From: Antedon mediterranea | Taxonomy: Eukaryota > Echinodermata > Crinoidea > Comatulida > Antedonidae | DNA length: 64,000 nt | Assembly (NCBI RefSeq): GCF_964355755.1 | Contig: NC_092679.1 | Coordinates: forward strand, 8,496,001 to 8,560,000 | Direction: 5' to 3' | Part shown: one piece after another, positions 1 to 13,380 of the stretch | Numbering within the stretch: the first letter of the stretch is position 1 | Layout of the letters: every line of letters begins with the position of its first letter | Notes under the pieces: model-generated | What the model was told of the DNA's origin: nothing | Seen by the model: only the letters and a program-made list of their open reading frames with translations | Database searches by the model: none | Made by a program: the position numbers and the translations under genes

Positions 1-2135
1 AGAGATAGATCAGCGAGAGAGAGATAGATAGATCAGCGAGAGAGAGATAGATCAGCGAAAGAGAGATAGATAGATCAGCGAGAGAGAGATAGATCAGCGA
101 GAGAGATAGATCAGCGAGAGAGAGATAGATCAGCGAGAGAGAGATAGATCAGCGAGAGAAAGATGGATCAGCGAGAGAGAGAGAGATAGATCAGCGAGAT
201 AGAGAAAGATCTGCGAGAGAGAGATAGATCAGCGAGATAGAGATAGATCAGCGAGAGAGAGATAGATCAGCGAGAGAGAGATAGATCAGCGAGAAAGAGA
301 TAGATCAGCGAGAGAGAGATAGATCAGCGAGAGAGAGATAGATCAGCGAGAGAGAGATAGATCAGCGAGATAGAGAAAGATCAGCGAGAGAGAGATAGAT
401 CAGCGACAGAGAGAGATAGATCAGCGAGAGATAGATAGATCAGCGAGAGAGAGAGAGAGATAGATCAGCAAGAGAGAGATAGATCAGCGAGATAGAGAGA
501 TAGATCAGCGAGAGCGAGATAGATTAGCGAGAGAGAGATAGATCAGCGAGAGAGAGATAGATCAGCGAGAGAGAGAGAGATAGATCAGCGAGAAAGAGAT
601 AGATCAGCGAGAGAGATAGATAGATCAGCGAGAGAGAGATAGATCAGCGAGAGAGAGAGAGAGATAGATCAGCGAGAGAGAGATAGATCAGCGAGAGAGA
701 GATAGATCAGCGAGAAGGAGAGATAGATCAGCGAGAGAGATATAGATCAGCGAGAGAGAGATAGATCAGCGAGAGAGAGATAGATCAGCGAGAGAGAGAG
801 AGATCAGCGAGAGAGAGAGATAGATCAGCGACAGAGAGATAGATCAGCGAGAGAGAGATAGATCAGCGAGAGAGAGATAGATCAGCGACAGAGAGATAGA
901 TCAGCGAGAGAGAGATAGATCAGCGAGAGAGAGAGAGAGAGAGATCAGCGAGAGAGAGAGATAGATCAGCGAGAGAGAGATAGATCAGCGAGAGAGAGAT
1001 AGATAGATCAGCGAGAGAGAGATAGATCAGCGAAAGAGAGATAGATAGATCAGCGAGAGAGAGATAGATCAGCGAGAGAGATAGATTAGCGAGAGAGAGA
1101 TAGATAGATGAGCGAGAGAGAGATAGATCAGCGAGAGAGAGATAGATCAGCGAGAGAGAGATAGATCAGCGAGAGAAAGATAGATAGATCAGCGAGAGAG
1201 AGATAGATAGATCAGCGAGAGAGAGATAGATAGATTAGCGAGAGAGAGATAGATAGATGAGCGAGAGAGAGATAGATGAGCGAGAGAGAGATAGATCAGC
1301 GAGAGAGATTGATAGATCAGCAAGAGAGAGATAGATCAGCGAGAGAGAGATAGATCAGCGAGAGAGAGATAGATCAGCGTGAGAGAGAAAGATCAGCGAG
1401 AGAGAGATAGATCAGTGAGAGAGAGATAGATCGGCGAGAGAGAGATAGATTAGCGAGAGAGAGATAGATCAGCGAGAGAGAGAGAGATAGATCAGAGAGA
1501 GAGAGATAGATCAGCGAGATAGAGATAGATCTGCGAGAGACAGATAGATTAGCAAGAGAGAGATAGATCAGCCAGAGAGAGATAGATCAGCGAGAGAGAG
1601 ATAGATCAGCGAGAGAGAGAGATAGATCAGCGAGAGAGAGAGATAGATCAGCGAGAGAGAGATAGATAGATCAGCGAGAGAGAGATAGATCAGCGAGAGA
1701 GATATAGATCAGCGAGAGAGAGATAGATCAGCGAGAGATAGATAGATCAGCGAGAGAGAGAGAGATAGATCAGCAAGAGAGAGATAGATCAGCGAGAGAG
1801 AGATAGATCAGCGAGAGCGAGATAGATTAGCGAGAGAGAGATAGATCAGCGAGAGAGAGATAGAACAGCGAGAGAGAGAGAGATAGATCAGCGAGAAAGA
1901 GATAGATCAGCGAGAGAGATAGATAGATCAGCGAGAGAGAGATAGATCAGCGAGAGAGAGAGAAAGATAGATCAGCGAGAGAGAGAGAGAGAGAGATAGA
2001 TCAGCGAGAGAGAGAGATAGATCAGCGAGAGAGAGATAGATCAGCGAGAGAGAGATAGATCAGCGAGAGGGAGAGATAGATCAGCGAGAGAGAGATAGAT
2101 CAGCGAGAAAGAGATAGATCAGCGAGAGAGAGATA

Positions 2136-2607
2136 GGTCAGCGACCGAGAGATAGATCAGCGAGAGAGAGATAGATCAGCGAGAGAGATATAGATCAGCG
2201 AGAGAGAGATAGATCAGTGAGAGAGAGATATATCAGCGAGAGAGATAGATTAGCGGGGGAGAGATAGATCAGCGAGAGAGAGAGAGATAGATCAGAGAGA
2301 TAGAGAAAGATCAGCGAGAGAGAGATAGGTCAGCGACCGAGAGATAGATCAGCGAGAGAGAGAGAGATAGATCAGCGAGAGAGAGAGAGAGATAGATCAG
2401 CGAGAGAGAGAAAGATCAGCGAGAGAGAGATAGGTCAGCGACCGAGAGATAGATCAGCGAGAGAGATAGATCAGCGAGAGAGATATAGATCAGCGAGAGA
2501 GAGATAGATCAGTGAGAGAGAGATATATCAGCGAGAGAGATAGATTAGCGGGGGAGAAATAGATCAGCGAGAGAGAGAGAGAGATAGATCAGAGAGATAG
2601 AGATAGA
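2136..2607 (+). repeat. Local tandem pair with a period of about 296 bp
   Basis: Two copies of a cassette, 2,136-2,310 and 2,433-2,607. Each carries, in order, GGTCAGCGACC, a GATATAGATC unit, AGTGAGAG followed by GATATATC, and AGCGGGGGAG with a five-G run (2,255-2,259 and 2,550-2,554). Offsets are 297 bp at the first marker and 295 bp at the last, so small slippage events separate the copies. The same cassette recurs near 4,086-4,260 and, in part, at 6,247-6,480. Confidence 0.75.
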
Positions 2608-3426
2608 TCAGCGAGGGAGAGATAGATCAGCGAGAGAGAGAGAGATAGATCAGAGAGATAGAAATAGATCAGCGAGAGAGAGATAGATCAGCGAGAGAGA
2701 GATAGATTAGCAAGAGAGAGATAGATCAGCGAGAGAGAGATAGATCAGCGAGAGAGAGAGAGAGATCAGCGAGAGAGAGATAGATCAGCGAGAGAGAGAT
2801 AGATCAGCGAGAGAGAGATAGATCAGCGAGAGAGAGATAGATAGATCAGCGAGAGAGAGATAGATCAGCGAGAGAGATATAGATCAGCGAGAGAGAGATA
2901 GATCAGCGAGAGATAGATAGGTCAGCGAGAGAGAGAGATAGATCAGCAAGAGAGAGATAGATCAGCGAGAGAGAGAGATAGATCAGCGAGAGCGAGATAG
3001 ATTAGCGAGAGAGAGATAGATCAGCGAGAGAGAGATAGAATCAGCGAGAGAGAGAGAGATAGATCAGCGAGAGAGATAGATCAGCGAGAGAGAGAGAGAT
3101 AGATCAGAGAGAGAGAGATAGATCAGCGAGAGAGAGATAGATCAGCGAGAGAGAGATAGATTAGCAAGAGAGAGATAGATCAGCCAGAGAGAGATAGATC
3201 AGCGAGAGAGAGATAGATCAGCGAGAGAGAGATAGATCAGCGAGAGAGAGATAGATCAGCGAGAGAGAGATAGATAGATCAGCGAGAGAGAGATAGATCA
3301 GCGAGAGAGATATAGATCAGCGAGAGAGAGATAGATCAGCGAGAGATAGATAGATCAGCGAGAGAGAGAGAGAGATAGATCAGCAAGAGAGAGATAGATC
3401 AGCGAGAGAGAGATAGATCAGCGAGA

Positions 3427-3896
3427 GCGAGATAGATTAGCGAGAAAGAGATAGATCAGCGAGAGAGAGATAGATCAGCGAGAGAGAGAGAGATAGATCA
3501 GCGAGAAAGAGATAGATCAGCGAGAGAGATAGATAGATCAGCGAGAGAGAGATAGATCAGCGAGAGAGAGAGAAAGATAGATCAGCGAGAGAGAGAGAGA
3601 GAGAGAGATAGATCAGCGAGAGAGAGAGATAGATCAGCGAGAGAGAGATAGATCAGCGAGAGCGAGATAGATTAGCGAGAAAGAGATAGATCAGCGAGAG
3701 AGAGATAGATCAGCGAGAGAGAGAGAGATAGATCAGCGAGAAAGAGATAGATCAGCGAGAGAGATAGATAGATCAGCGAGAGAGAGATAGATCAGCGAGA
3801 GAGAGAGAAAGATAGATCAGCGAGAGAGAGAGAGAGAGAGAGATAGATCAGCGAGAGAGAGAGATAGATCAGCGAGAGAGAGATAGATCAGCGAGA
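3427..3896 (+). repeat. 235-bp tandem duplication
   Basis: The order of variants from AGCGAGATAGATTAGC at 3,427 (an AGAAAGAG unit, a GA-expanded unit, AGAAAGAG again, a double-GATA unit, a GAAAGATAG unit, a long GA tract) repeats from 3,662 with the same spacing. About a dozen units were therefore copied together. The same order without the duplication is present near 1,810-2,030, which marks the 235-bp event as later than the larger copying that links those regions. Confidence 0.75.
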
Positions 3897-4085
3897 GAGA
3901 GATAGATCAGCGAGAGGGAGAGATAGATCAGCGAGAGAGAGATAGATCAGCGAGAAAGAGATAGATCAGCGAGAGAGAGATAGATCAGCGAGAGAGATAG
4001 ATCAGCGAGAGAGAGAGAGATAGATCAGCGAGAGAGAGAGAGAGATAGATCAGCGAGAGAGAGAAAGATCAGCGAGAGAGAGATA

Positions 4086-5972
4086 GGTCAGCGACCGAGA
4101 GATAGATCAGCGAGAGAGAGATAGATCAGCGAGAGAGATATAGATCAGCGAGAGAGAGATAGATCAGTGAGAGAGAGATATATCAGCGAGAGAGATAGAT
4201 TAGCGGGGGAGAGATAGATCAGCGAGAGAGAGAGAGATAGATCAGAGAGATAGAGATAGATCAGCGAGGGAGAGATAGATCAGCGAGAGAGAGAGAGATA
4301 GATCAGAGAGATAGAGATAGATCAGCGAGAGAGAGATAGATCAGCGAGAGAGAGATAGATTAGAAAGAGAGAGATAGATCAGCGAGAGAGAGATAGATCA
4401 GCGAGAGAGAGAGAGATCAGCGAGAGAGAGATAGATCAGCGAGAGAGAGATAGATCAGCGAGAGAGAGATAGATCAGCGAGAGAGAGAGATAGATAGATC
4501 AGCGAGAGAGAGATAGATCAGCGAGAGAGATATAGATCAGCGAGAGAGAGATAGATCAGCGAGAGATAGATAGATCAGCGAGAGAGAGAGATAGATCAGC
4601 AAGAGAGAGATAGATCAGCGAGAGAGAGAGATAGATCAGCGAGAGCGAGATAGATTAGCGAGAGAGAGATAGATCAGCGAGAGAGAGATAGATCAGCGAG
4701 AGAGAGAGACATAGATCAGCGAGAAAGAGATAGATCAGCGAGAGAGATAGATAGATCAGCGAGAGGAGAGATAGATCAGCGAGAGAGAGAGAGAGAGAGA
4801 TAGATCAGCGAGAGAGAGAGAGAGAGATAGATCAGCGAGAGAGAGATAGATCAGCGAGAGAGAGATAGATCAGCGAGAGGGAGAGATAGATCAGCGAGAG
4901 AGATATAGATCAGCGAGAGAGAGATAGATCAGCGAGAGAGAAATAGATCAGCGAGAAAGAGATAGATCAGCGAGAGGGGGAGATAGATCAGCGAGAGAGA
5001 GATAGATCAGCGAGAGAGAGATAGATCAGCGAGAGGGAGAGATAGATCAGCGAGAGAGAGATAGATCAGCGAGAGAGAGATAGATCAGCAAGAGAGAGAT
5101 AGACCAGCGAGAGAGAGATAGAATCAGCGAGAGAGAGAGAGATAGATCAGCGAGAGGGAGAGATAGATCAGCGAGAGAGAGATAGATCAGCGAGAGAGAG
5201 ATAGATCAGCGAGAGGGAGAGATAGATCAGCGAGAGAGATAGATCAGCGAGAGAGAGATAGATCAGCAAGAGAGAGATAGACCAGCGAGAGAGAGATAGA
5301 ATCAGCGAGAGAGAGAGAGAGATAGATCAGCGAGAGATAGATCAGCGAGAGAGAGATAGATCAGCGAGAGGGAGAGATAGATCAGCGAGAGAGATATAGA
5401 TCAGCGAGAGAGATAGATCAGCGAGAGAGATATAGATCAACAAGAGAGAGATAGATCAGCGAGAGAGATAGATCAGCGAGAAAGAGAAAGATCAGCGAGA
5501 GAGAGATAGATCAGTGAGAGAGAGATAGATCAGCGAGAGAGAGATAGATTAGCGAGAGAGAGATAGATCAGCGAGAGAGAGAGAGATAGATCAGAGAGAG
5601 AGAGATAGATCAGCGAGAGAGAGATAGATCAGCGAGAGAGAAATAGATTAGCAAGAGAGAGATAGATCAGCGAGAGAGAGATAGATCAGCGAGAGAGAGA
5701 TAGATCAGCGAGAGAGAGATAGATCAGCGAGAGAGAGATAGATCAGCGAGAGAGAGATAGATAGATCAGCGAGAGAGAGATAGATAGATCAGCGAGAGAG
5801 AGAGAGATCAGCGAGAGAGATATAGATCAGCGAGAGAAAGATAGATCAGCGAGAGATAGATAGATCAGCGAGAGAGAGAGAGAGATAGATCAGCGAGAAA
5901 GAGATAGATCAGCGAGAGAGATAGATAGATCAGCGAGAGAGAGATAGATCAGCGAGAGAGAGAGAAAGATAG

Positions 5973-6010
<38 letters not shown>

Positions 6011-6480
6011 TCAGCGAGAGAGAGAGATAGATCAGCGAGAGAGAGATAGATCAGCGAGAGAGAGATAGATCAGCGAGAGGGAGAGATAGATCAGCGAGAG
6101 AGAGATAGATCAGCGAGAAAGAGATAGATCAGCGAGAGAGAGATAGATCAGCGAGAGAGATAGATCAGCGAGAGAGAGAGATAGATCAGCGAGAGAGAGA
6201 GAGAGATAGATCAGCGAGAGAGAGAAAGATCAGCGAGAGAGAGATAGGTCAGCGACCGAGAGATAGATCAGCGAGAGAGAGATAGATCAGCGAGAAAGAT
6301 ATAGATCAGCGAGAGAGATAGATCAGAGAGAGAGAGAGATAGATCAGCGAGAGAGAGAAAGATCAGCGAGAGAGAGATAGATCAGTGAGAGAGAGATATA
6401 TCAGCGAGAGAGATAGATTAGCGGGGGAGAGATAGATCAGCGAGAGAGAGAGAGATAGATCAGAGAGATAGAGATAGATC
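4086..6480 (+). repeat. Cassette recurring at about 2.2 kb spacing
   Basis: GGTCAGCGACC occurs at 4,086 and 6,247 (2,161 bp apart), and the five-G variant AGCGGGGGAG at 4,205 and 6,423 (2,218 bp apart), with similar neighbouring units. The differing offsets show internal gains between the two copies. Inside this span lies a smaller pair of about 178 bp, marked by AGACCAGCGAG then AGAATCAGC at 5,101 and 5,279. Confidence 0.6.
5976..6006 (+). repeat. Uninterrupted 31-bp purine (GA) tract
   Basis: A unit that lost its CG runs straight into an expanded GA stretch, giving 31 consecutive purines on the plus strand. Another long example is 41,342-41,371 (30 purines), and a shorter one ends at 52,141. 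Alternating GA tracts of this length can adopt triplex (H-DNA) structures under supercoiling; that is known for such sequences, not shown here. Confidence 0.8.
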
Positions 6481-6559
6481 AGCGAGAGAGAGATAGATCA
6501 GCGAGAGAGAGATAGATCAGTGAGAGAGAGATAGATCAGCGAGAGAGAGAGAGAGATAG

Positions 6560-8560
6560 ATCAGCGAGAGAGAGAAAGATCAGCGAGAGAGAGATAGGTC
6601 AGCAACAGAGAGATAGATCAGCGAGAGAGAAAAAGATCAGCGAGAGAGAGATAGATCAGCGACAGAGAGATAGATCAGCGAGAGAGAGATAGATCAGCGA
6701 GAGAGATATAGATCAGCGAGAGAGATAGATCAGCGAGAGAGAGATAGATCAGCGAGAGAGAGAAAGATCAGCGAGAGAGAGATAGATCAGCGAGAGAGAG
6801 ATAGATCAGCGAGAGAGATAGATCAGCGAGAGAGAGAGAGATAGATCAATGAGAGAGAGAGAGATAGATCAGCGAGAGAGATAGATCAGCGAGAGAGAGA
6901 TAGATAAGCGAGAGAGAGATAGATTAGCGAGAGAGAGATAGATCAGCGAGAGAGAGATAGATCAGCGAGAGAGAGAGAGATCAGCGAGAGAGAGAGAGAT
7001 AGATCAGCGAGAGAGAGAGAGAGAGAGATAGATCAGCGTGAGAGAGACAGATAGATCAGCGAGAGAGAGTGAGAGAGATAGATCAGCGAGAGAAGGTGAG
7101 AGAGATAGATCAGCGAGAGAGAGATAGATCAGCGAGAGAGAGATAGATAGATCAGCGAGAGAGAGATAGATAGATCAGCGAGAGAGAGATAGATAGATCA
7201 GCGAGAGAGAGATAGATCAGCGAGAGAGAAATAGATAGATCAGCGAGAGACAGATAGGTCAGCGAGAGAGAGAGATAGATCAGCGAGAGAGATAGATCAG
7301 CGAGAGAGAGAGATAGATTAGCGAGATAGAGAGAGAGAGATAGATCAGCGAGAGAGATAGATCAGCGAGAGAGAGATAGATAAGTGAGAGAGATATAGAT
7401 TAGCGAGAGAGAGATAGATCAGCGAGAGAGATAGATCAGCGAGAGAGAGATAGATCAGCGAGAGAGAGAGAGAGAGAGATAGATCAGCGAGAGAGAGAAA
7501 GATAGTTCAGCGAGAGAGAGAGTGAGAGAGATAGATCAGCGAGAGAGAGAGAGAGAGAGATAGATCAGCGAGAGAGAGACAGATAGATAGATCAGCGAGA
7601 GAGAGTGAGAGAGATAGATCAGCGAGAGAGGGTGAGAGAGATAGATCAGCGAGAGAGAGATAGATCAGCGAGAGAGAGATAGATAGATCAGCGAGAAAGA
7701 GATAGATAGATCAGCGAGAGAGAAATAGATCAGCGAGAGAGAAATAGATAGATCAGCGAGAGAGAGATAGGTCAGCGAGAGAGAGATAGCTCAGCGAGAG
7801 AGAGAGAGAGAGATAGATCAGCGAGAGAGAAAGAGATAGATCAGCGAGAGAGAGATAGATCAGCGAGAGGTAGAGATAGATAAGCGAGAGAGAGATAGAT
7901 CAGCGAGAGAGAGATAGATCAGCGAGAGAGAGATAGATCAGCGAGAGAGAGAGATAGATCAGCGAGAGAGAGAGAGATAGATCAGCGAGAGAGAGAAAGA
8001 TCAGCGAGAGAGATAGGTCAGCGACAGAGAGATAGATCAGCGAGAGAGAAAAAGATCAGCGAGAGAGAGATAGATCAGCGACAGAGAGATAGATCAGCGA
8101 GAGAGAGATAGATCAGCGAGAGAGATATAGATCAGCGAGAGAGATAGATCAGCGAGAGAGAGATAGATCAGCGAGAGAGAGAAAGATCAGCGAGAGAGAG
8201 ATAGATCAGCGAGAGAGATAGATCAGCGAGAGAGAGATAGATCAGCGAGAGAGAGAGAGAGATAGATCAGCGAGAAAGATAGATCAGCGAGAGAGAGATA
8301 GATAAGCGAGAGAGAGATGGATTAGCGAGAGAGAGATAGATCAGCGAGAGAGAGATAGATCAGCGAGAGAGAGAGAGAGATCAGCGAGAGAGAGAGAGAG
8401 ATAGATCAGCGAGAGAGAGAGAGAGAGATAGATCAGCGAGAGAGAGACAGATAGATCAGCGAGAGAGAGTGAGAGAGATAGATCAGCGAGAGAGGGTGAG
8501 AGAGATAGATCAGCGAGAGAGAGATAGATCAGCGAGAGAGAGATAGATAGATCAGCGAGA
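6560..8560 (+). repeat. Duplication with a period of about 1.42 kb
   Basis: The series AGGTCAGC(A/G)ACAG, then GAGAAAAAGATC (A-run at about 6,630 and 8,049), a GATATAGATC unit, GATAAGCG, a GA-expanded unit, GACAGATAG, GAGTGAGAG and GGTGAGAG occurs from about 6,590 and again from about 8,010. The offset is 1,419 bp at the first marker and about 1,400 bp at the last. Part of the GACAGATAG/GAGTGAGAG/GGTGAGAG trio also appears at 7,560-7,640, and near 20,700, 31,410 and 32,910, so this sub-block is one of the more mobile modules. Confidence 0.65.
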
Positions 8561-8929
8561 GAGATAGATAGATCAGCGAGAGAGAGATAGATAGATCAGC
8601 GAGAGAGAGATAGATCAGCGAGAGAGAGATAGATCAGCGAGAGAGAGATAGATCAGCGAGAAAGAGATAGATCAGTGAGAGAGAGATAGATCAGCGAGAG
8701 AGATAGATCAGCGAGAGAGAGAGATAGATCAGCGAGAGAGAGATAGATAGATCAGCGAGAGAGAGATAGGTCAGCGACAGAGAGATAGATCAGCGAGAGA
8801 GAGATAGATCAGCGAGAGAGATATAGATCAGCGAGAGAGAGAGATACATCAGCGAGAAAGAGATAGATCAGCGAGAGAGAGAAAGATCAGCGAGAGAGCG
8901 ATAGATCAGTGAGAGAGAGATAGATCAGC

Positions 8930-11900
8930 GAGAGAGAGATAGATCAGCGAGAGAGAGATAGATTAGCAAGAGAGAGATAGATCAGCGAGAGAGAGATAGA
9001 TCAGCGAGAGAGAGAGAGATCAGCGAGAGAGAGATAGATCAGCGAGAAAGAGATAGATCAGCGAAAGAGGTAGATAGATCAACGAGAGAGAGATAGATCA
9101 GCGAGAGAGAGAGAGAGTGATAGATCAGCGAGAGAGAGAGATAGATCAGCGAGAGAGATATAGATCAGCGAGAGAGAGATAGATCAGCGAGAGGGAGAGA
9201 TAGATCAGCGAGAGAGAGATAGATCAGCGAGAGAGAGATAGATCAGCGAGAGAGAGATAGACCAGCGAGAGAGAGATAGATCAGCGAGAGAGAGAGATAG
9301 ATCAGCGAGAGAGAGATAGATCAGCGAGAGAGAGATAGATCAGCGAGAGAGAGATAGATCAGCGAGAGAGAGATAGATCAGCGAGATAGATAGATCAGTG
9401 AGAGAGAGATAGATCAGCGAGATAGAGAAAGATCAGCGAGAGAGAGATAGATCAGTGACAGAGAGATAGATCAGCGAGAGAGAGATAGATCAGCGAGAGA
9501 GATATAGATCAGCGAGAGAGAGAGATAGATCAGCGAGAGATCGATAGATCAGCGAAAGAGAGAGAGATAGATCAGCAAGAGAGAGATAGATCAACGAGAG
9601 AGAGAGATAGATCAGCGAGAACGAGATAGATTAGCGAGAGAGAGATAGATCAGCAAGAGAGAGATAGATCAGCGAGAGAGAGAGAGATAGATCAGCGAGA
9701 AAGAGATAGATCAGCGAGAGAGATAGATAGATCAGCGAGAGAAAAATAGATCAGCGAGAGAGAGAGAGATAGATCAGCGAGAGAGAGAGATAGATCAGCG
9801 AGAGAAAGATAAATCAGCGAGAGAGAGATAGATCAGCGAGAGGGAGAGATAGATCAGCGAGAGAGATATAGATCAGCAAGAGAGAGATAGATCAGCGAGA
9901 GAGAGATAGATCAGCGAGAGAGAGATAGATCAGCGAGAGAAAGAGATAGATCAGCGAGAGAGAGAGATAGATCAGCGAGAGAGAGAAAGATCAGCGAGAG
10001 AGAGATAGATCAGCGACAGAGAGATAGATCAGCGAGAGAGAGATAGATCAGCGAGAGAGATATATATCAGCGAGAGAGATAGATCAGCGAGAAAGAGATA
10101 GATCAGCGAGAGAGAGAGAAAGATCAGCAAGAGAGAGATAGATCAGCGAGAGAGAGATAGATCAGCGAGAGAGATAGATCAGCGAGAGAGAGAGAGATAG
10201 ATCAGCGAGCGAGAGAGAGAGATAGATCAGCGAGAGAGAGATAGATCAGAGAGAGAGAGATAGATAAGCGAGAGAGAGATAGATTAGCGAGAGAGAGATA
10301 GATCAGCGAGAGAGAGATAGATCAGCAAGAGAGAGAGAGAGATCAGCGAGAGAGAGAGATAGATCAGCGAGAGAGAGATAGATCAGCGAGAGAGAGATAG
10401 ATAGATCAGCGAGAGGGAGATAGATAGATCAGCGAGAGAGAGATAGATCAGCGAAAGAGAGATAGATAGATCAGCGAGAGAGAGATAGATCAGCGAGAGA
10501 GATAGATCAGCGAGAGAGAGATAGATAGATGAGCGAGAGAGAGATAGATCAGCGAGAGAGAGATAGATCAGCGAGAAAGAGAGATAGATCAGCGAGAGAG
10601 AGATAGATCAGCGAGAGAGAGATAGATAGATCAGCGAGAGAGAGATAGATAGATCAGCGAGAGAGAGATAGATAGATCAGCGAGAGAGGGATAGATAGAT
10701 CAGCGAGAGAGAGATAGATAGATCAGCGAGAGAGAAATAGATGAGCGAGAGAGAGATAGATCAGCGAGAGAGATAGATAGATCAGCGAGAGAGAGATAGA
10801 TCAGCGAAAGAGAGAGAGATAGATAGATCAGCGAGAGAAAGAGATAGATCAGCGAGAGAGAGATAGATCAGCGAGAGAGAGATAGATCAGCGAGAAGGAA
10901 AGATAGATCAGCGAGAGAGAGATAGATCAGCGAGAAAGAGAGATAGATCAGCGAGAGAGATAGATCAGCGAGAGAGAGATAGATCAGCGAGAGAGAGATA
11001 GATCAGCTAGAGAGAGAGATGGATCAGCGAGAGAGAGAGATAGATCAGCGAGATAGAGAAAGATCTGCAAGAGAGAGATTGATCAGCGACTGAGAGATAG
11101 ATCAGCGAAAGAGAGATAGATCCGCGAGAGAGATAAAGATCAGCGAGAGAGAGATAGATCAGCGAGAGAGAGATAGATCAGCGAGAGAGAGATAGATTAG
11201 CAAGAGAGAGATAGATCAGCGAGAGAGAGAGATAGATCAGCGAGAGAGAGAGAGAGATCAGCGAGAGAGAGAGATAGATCAGCGAGAAAGAGATAGATCA
11301 GTGAGAGAGGTAGATAGATCAACGAGAGAGAGAGATAGATCAGCGAGAGAGAGAGAGAGTGATAGATCAGCGAGAGAGAGAGATAGATCAGCGAGAGAGA
11401 TATAGATCAGCGAGAGAGAGATAGATCAGCGAGAGGGAGAGATAGATCAGCGAGAGAGAGATAGATCAGCGAGAGAGAGATAGATCAGCGAGAGAGAGAT
11501 AGACCAGCGAGAGAGAGATAGATCAGCGAGAGAGAGAGATAGATCAGCGAGAGAGAGATAGATCAGCGAGAGAGAGATAGATCAGCGAGAGAGAGATAGA
11601 TCAGCGAGAGAGAGATAGATCAGCGAGATAGATAGATCAGCGAGAGAGAGATAGATCAGCGAGATAGAGAAAGATCAGCGAGAGAGAGATAGATCAGTGA
11701 CAGAGAGATAAATCAGCGAGAGAGAGATAGATCAGCAAGAGATATATAGATCAGCGAGAGAGAGAGATAGATCAGCGAGAGATCGATAGATCAGCGAAAG
11801 AGAGAGAGATAGATCAGCAAGAGAGAGATAGATCAGCGAGAGAGAGAGATAGATCAGCGAGAACGAGATAGATTAGCGAGAGAGAGATAGATCAGCAAGA

Positions 11901-13380
11901 GAGAGATAGATCAGCGAGAGAGAGAGAGAGAGATAGATCAGCGAGAAAGAGATAGATCAGCGAGAGAGATAGATAGATCAGCGAGAGAGAGATAGATCAG
12001 CGAGAGAGAGAGAGAGAGATAGATCAGCGAGAGAGAGGGATAGATCAGCGAGAGAAAGATAAATCAGCGAGAGAGAGATAGATCAGCGAGAGGGAGAGAT
12101 AGATCAGCGAGAGAGATATAGATCAGCAAGAGAGAGATAGATCAGCGAGAGAGAGATAGATCAGCGAGAGAGAGATAGATCAGCGAGAGAAAGAGATAGA
12201 TCAGCGAGAGAGAGAGATAGATCAGCGAGAGAGAGAAAGATCAGCGAGAGAGAGATAGATCAGCGACAGAGAGATAGATCAGCGAGAGAGAGATAGATCA
12301 GCGAGAGAGATATATATCAGCGAGAGAGATAGATCAGCGAGAAAGAGATAGATCAGCGAGAGAGAGAGAAAGATCAGCAAGAGAGAGATAGATCAGCGAG
12401 AGAGAGATAGATCAGCGAGAGAGATAGATCAGCGAGAGAGAGAGAGAGATAGATCAGCGAGCGAGAGAGAGAGATAGATCAGCGAGAGAGAGATAGATCA
12501 GCGAGAGAGAGATAGATAAGCGAGAGAGAGATAGATTAGCGAGAGAGAGATAGATCAGCGAGAGAGATAGATCAGCGAGAGAGAGAGAGATCAGCGAGAG
12601 AGAGAGATAGATCAGCGAGAGAGAGATAGATCAGCGAGAGAGAGATAGATAGATCAGCGAGAGGGAGATAGATTGATCAGCGAGAGAGAGATAGATCAGC
12701 GAAAGAGAGATAGATAGATCAGCGAGAGAGAGATAGATCAGCGAGAGAGATAGATCAGCGAGAGAGAGATAGATAGCTGAGCGAGAGAGAGATAGATCAG
12801 CGAGAGAGAGATAGATCAGCGAGAGAGAGAGATAGATCAGCGAGAGAGAGATAGATCAGCGAGAGAGAGATAGATAGATCAGCGAGAGAGAGATAGATAG
12901 ATCAGCGAGAAAGAGATAGATAGATCAGCGAGAGAGGGATAGATAGATCAGCGAGAGAGAGATAGATAGATCAGCGAGAGAGAAATAGATGAGCGAGAGA
13001 GAGATAGATGAGCGAGAGAGATAGATAGATCAGCGAGAGAGAGATAGATCAGCGAGAGAGAGAGAGAGAGATAGATAGATCAGCGAGAGAAAGAAATAGA
13101 TCAGCGAGAGAGAGATAGATCAGCGAGACAGAGATAGATCAGCGAGAAGGAAAGATAGATCAGAGCGAGAGAGAGATAGATCAGCGAGAGAGAGAGATAG
13201 ATCAGCGAGAGAGATAGATCAGCGAGAGAGGGATAGATCAGCGAGAGAGAGATAGATCAGCTAGAGAGAGAGATGGATCAGCGAGAGAGAGAGAGATAGA
13301 TCAGCGAGATAGAGAAAGATCTGCGAGAGAGAGATTGATCAGCGACAGAGAGATAGATCAGCGAGAGAGAGATAGATAAG
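8930..13380 (+). repeat. Duplication with a period of about 2.25 kb
   Basis: Diagnostic variants pair up: TTAGCAAG at 8,963 and 11,197; GGTAGATAG followed by AACGAG at 9,069 and 11,309; GATCGAT at 9,540 and 11,781; CTAGAGAG followed by ATGGATC at 11,007 and 13,261. Offsets rise from 2,234 to 2,254 bp, so the copies differ by about one unit. Copies are roughly 8,930-11,140 and 11,140-13,380. Confidence 0.75.
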
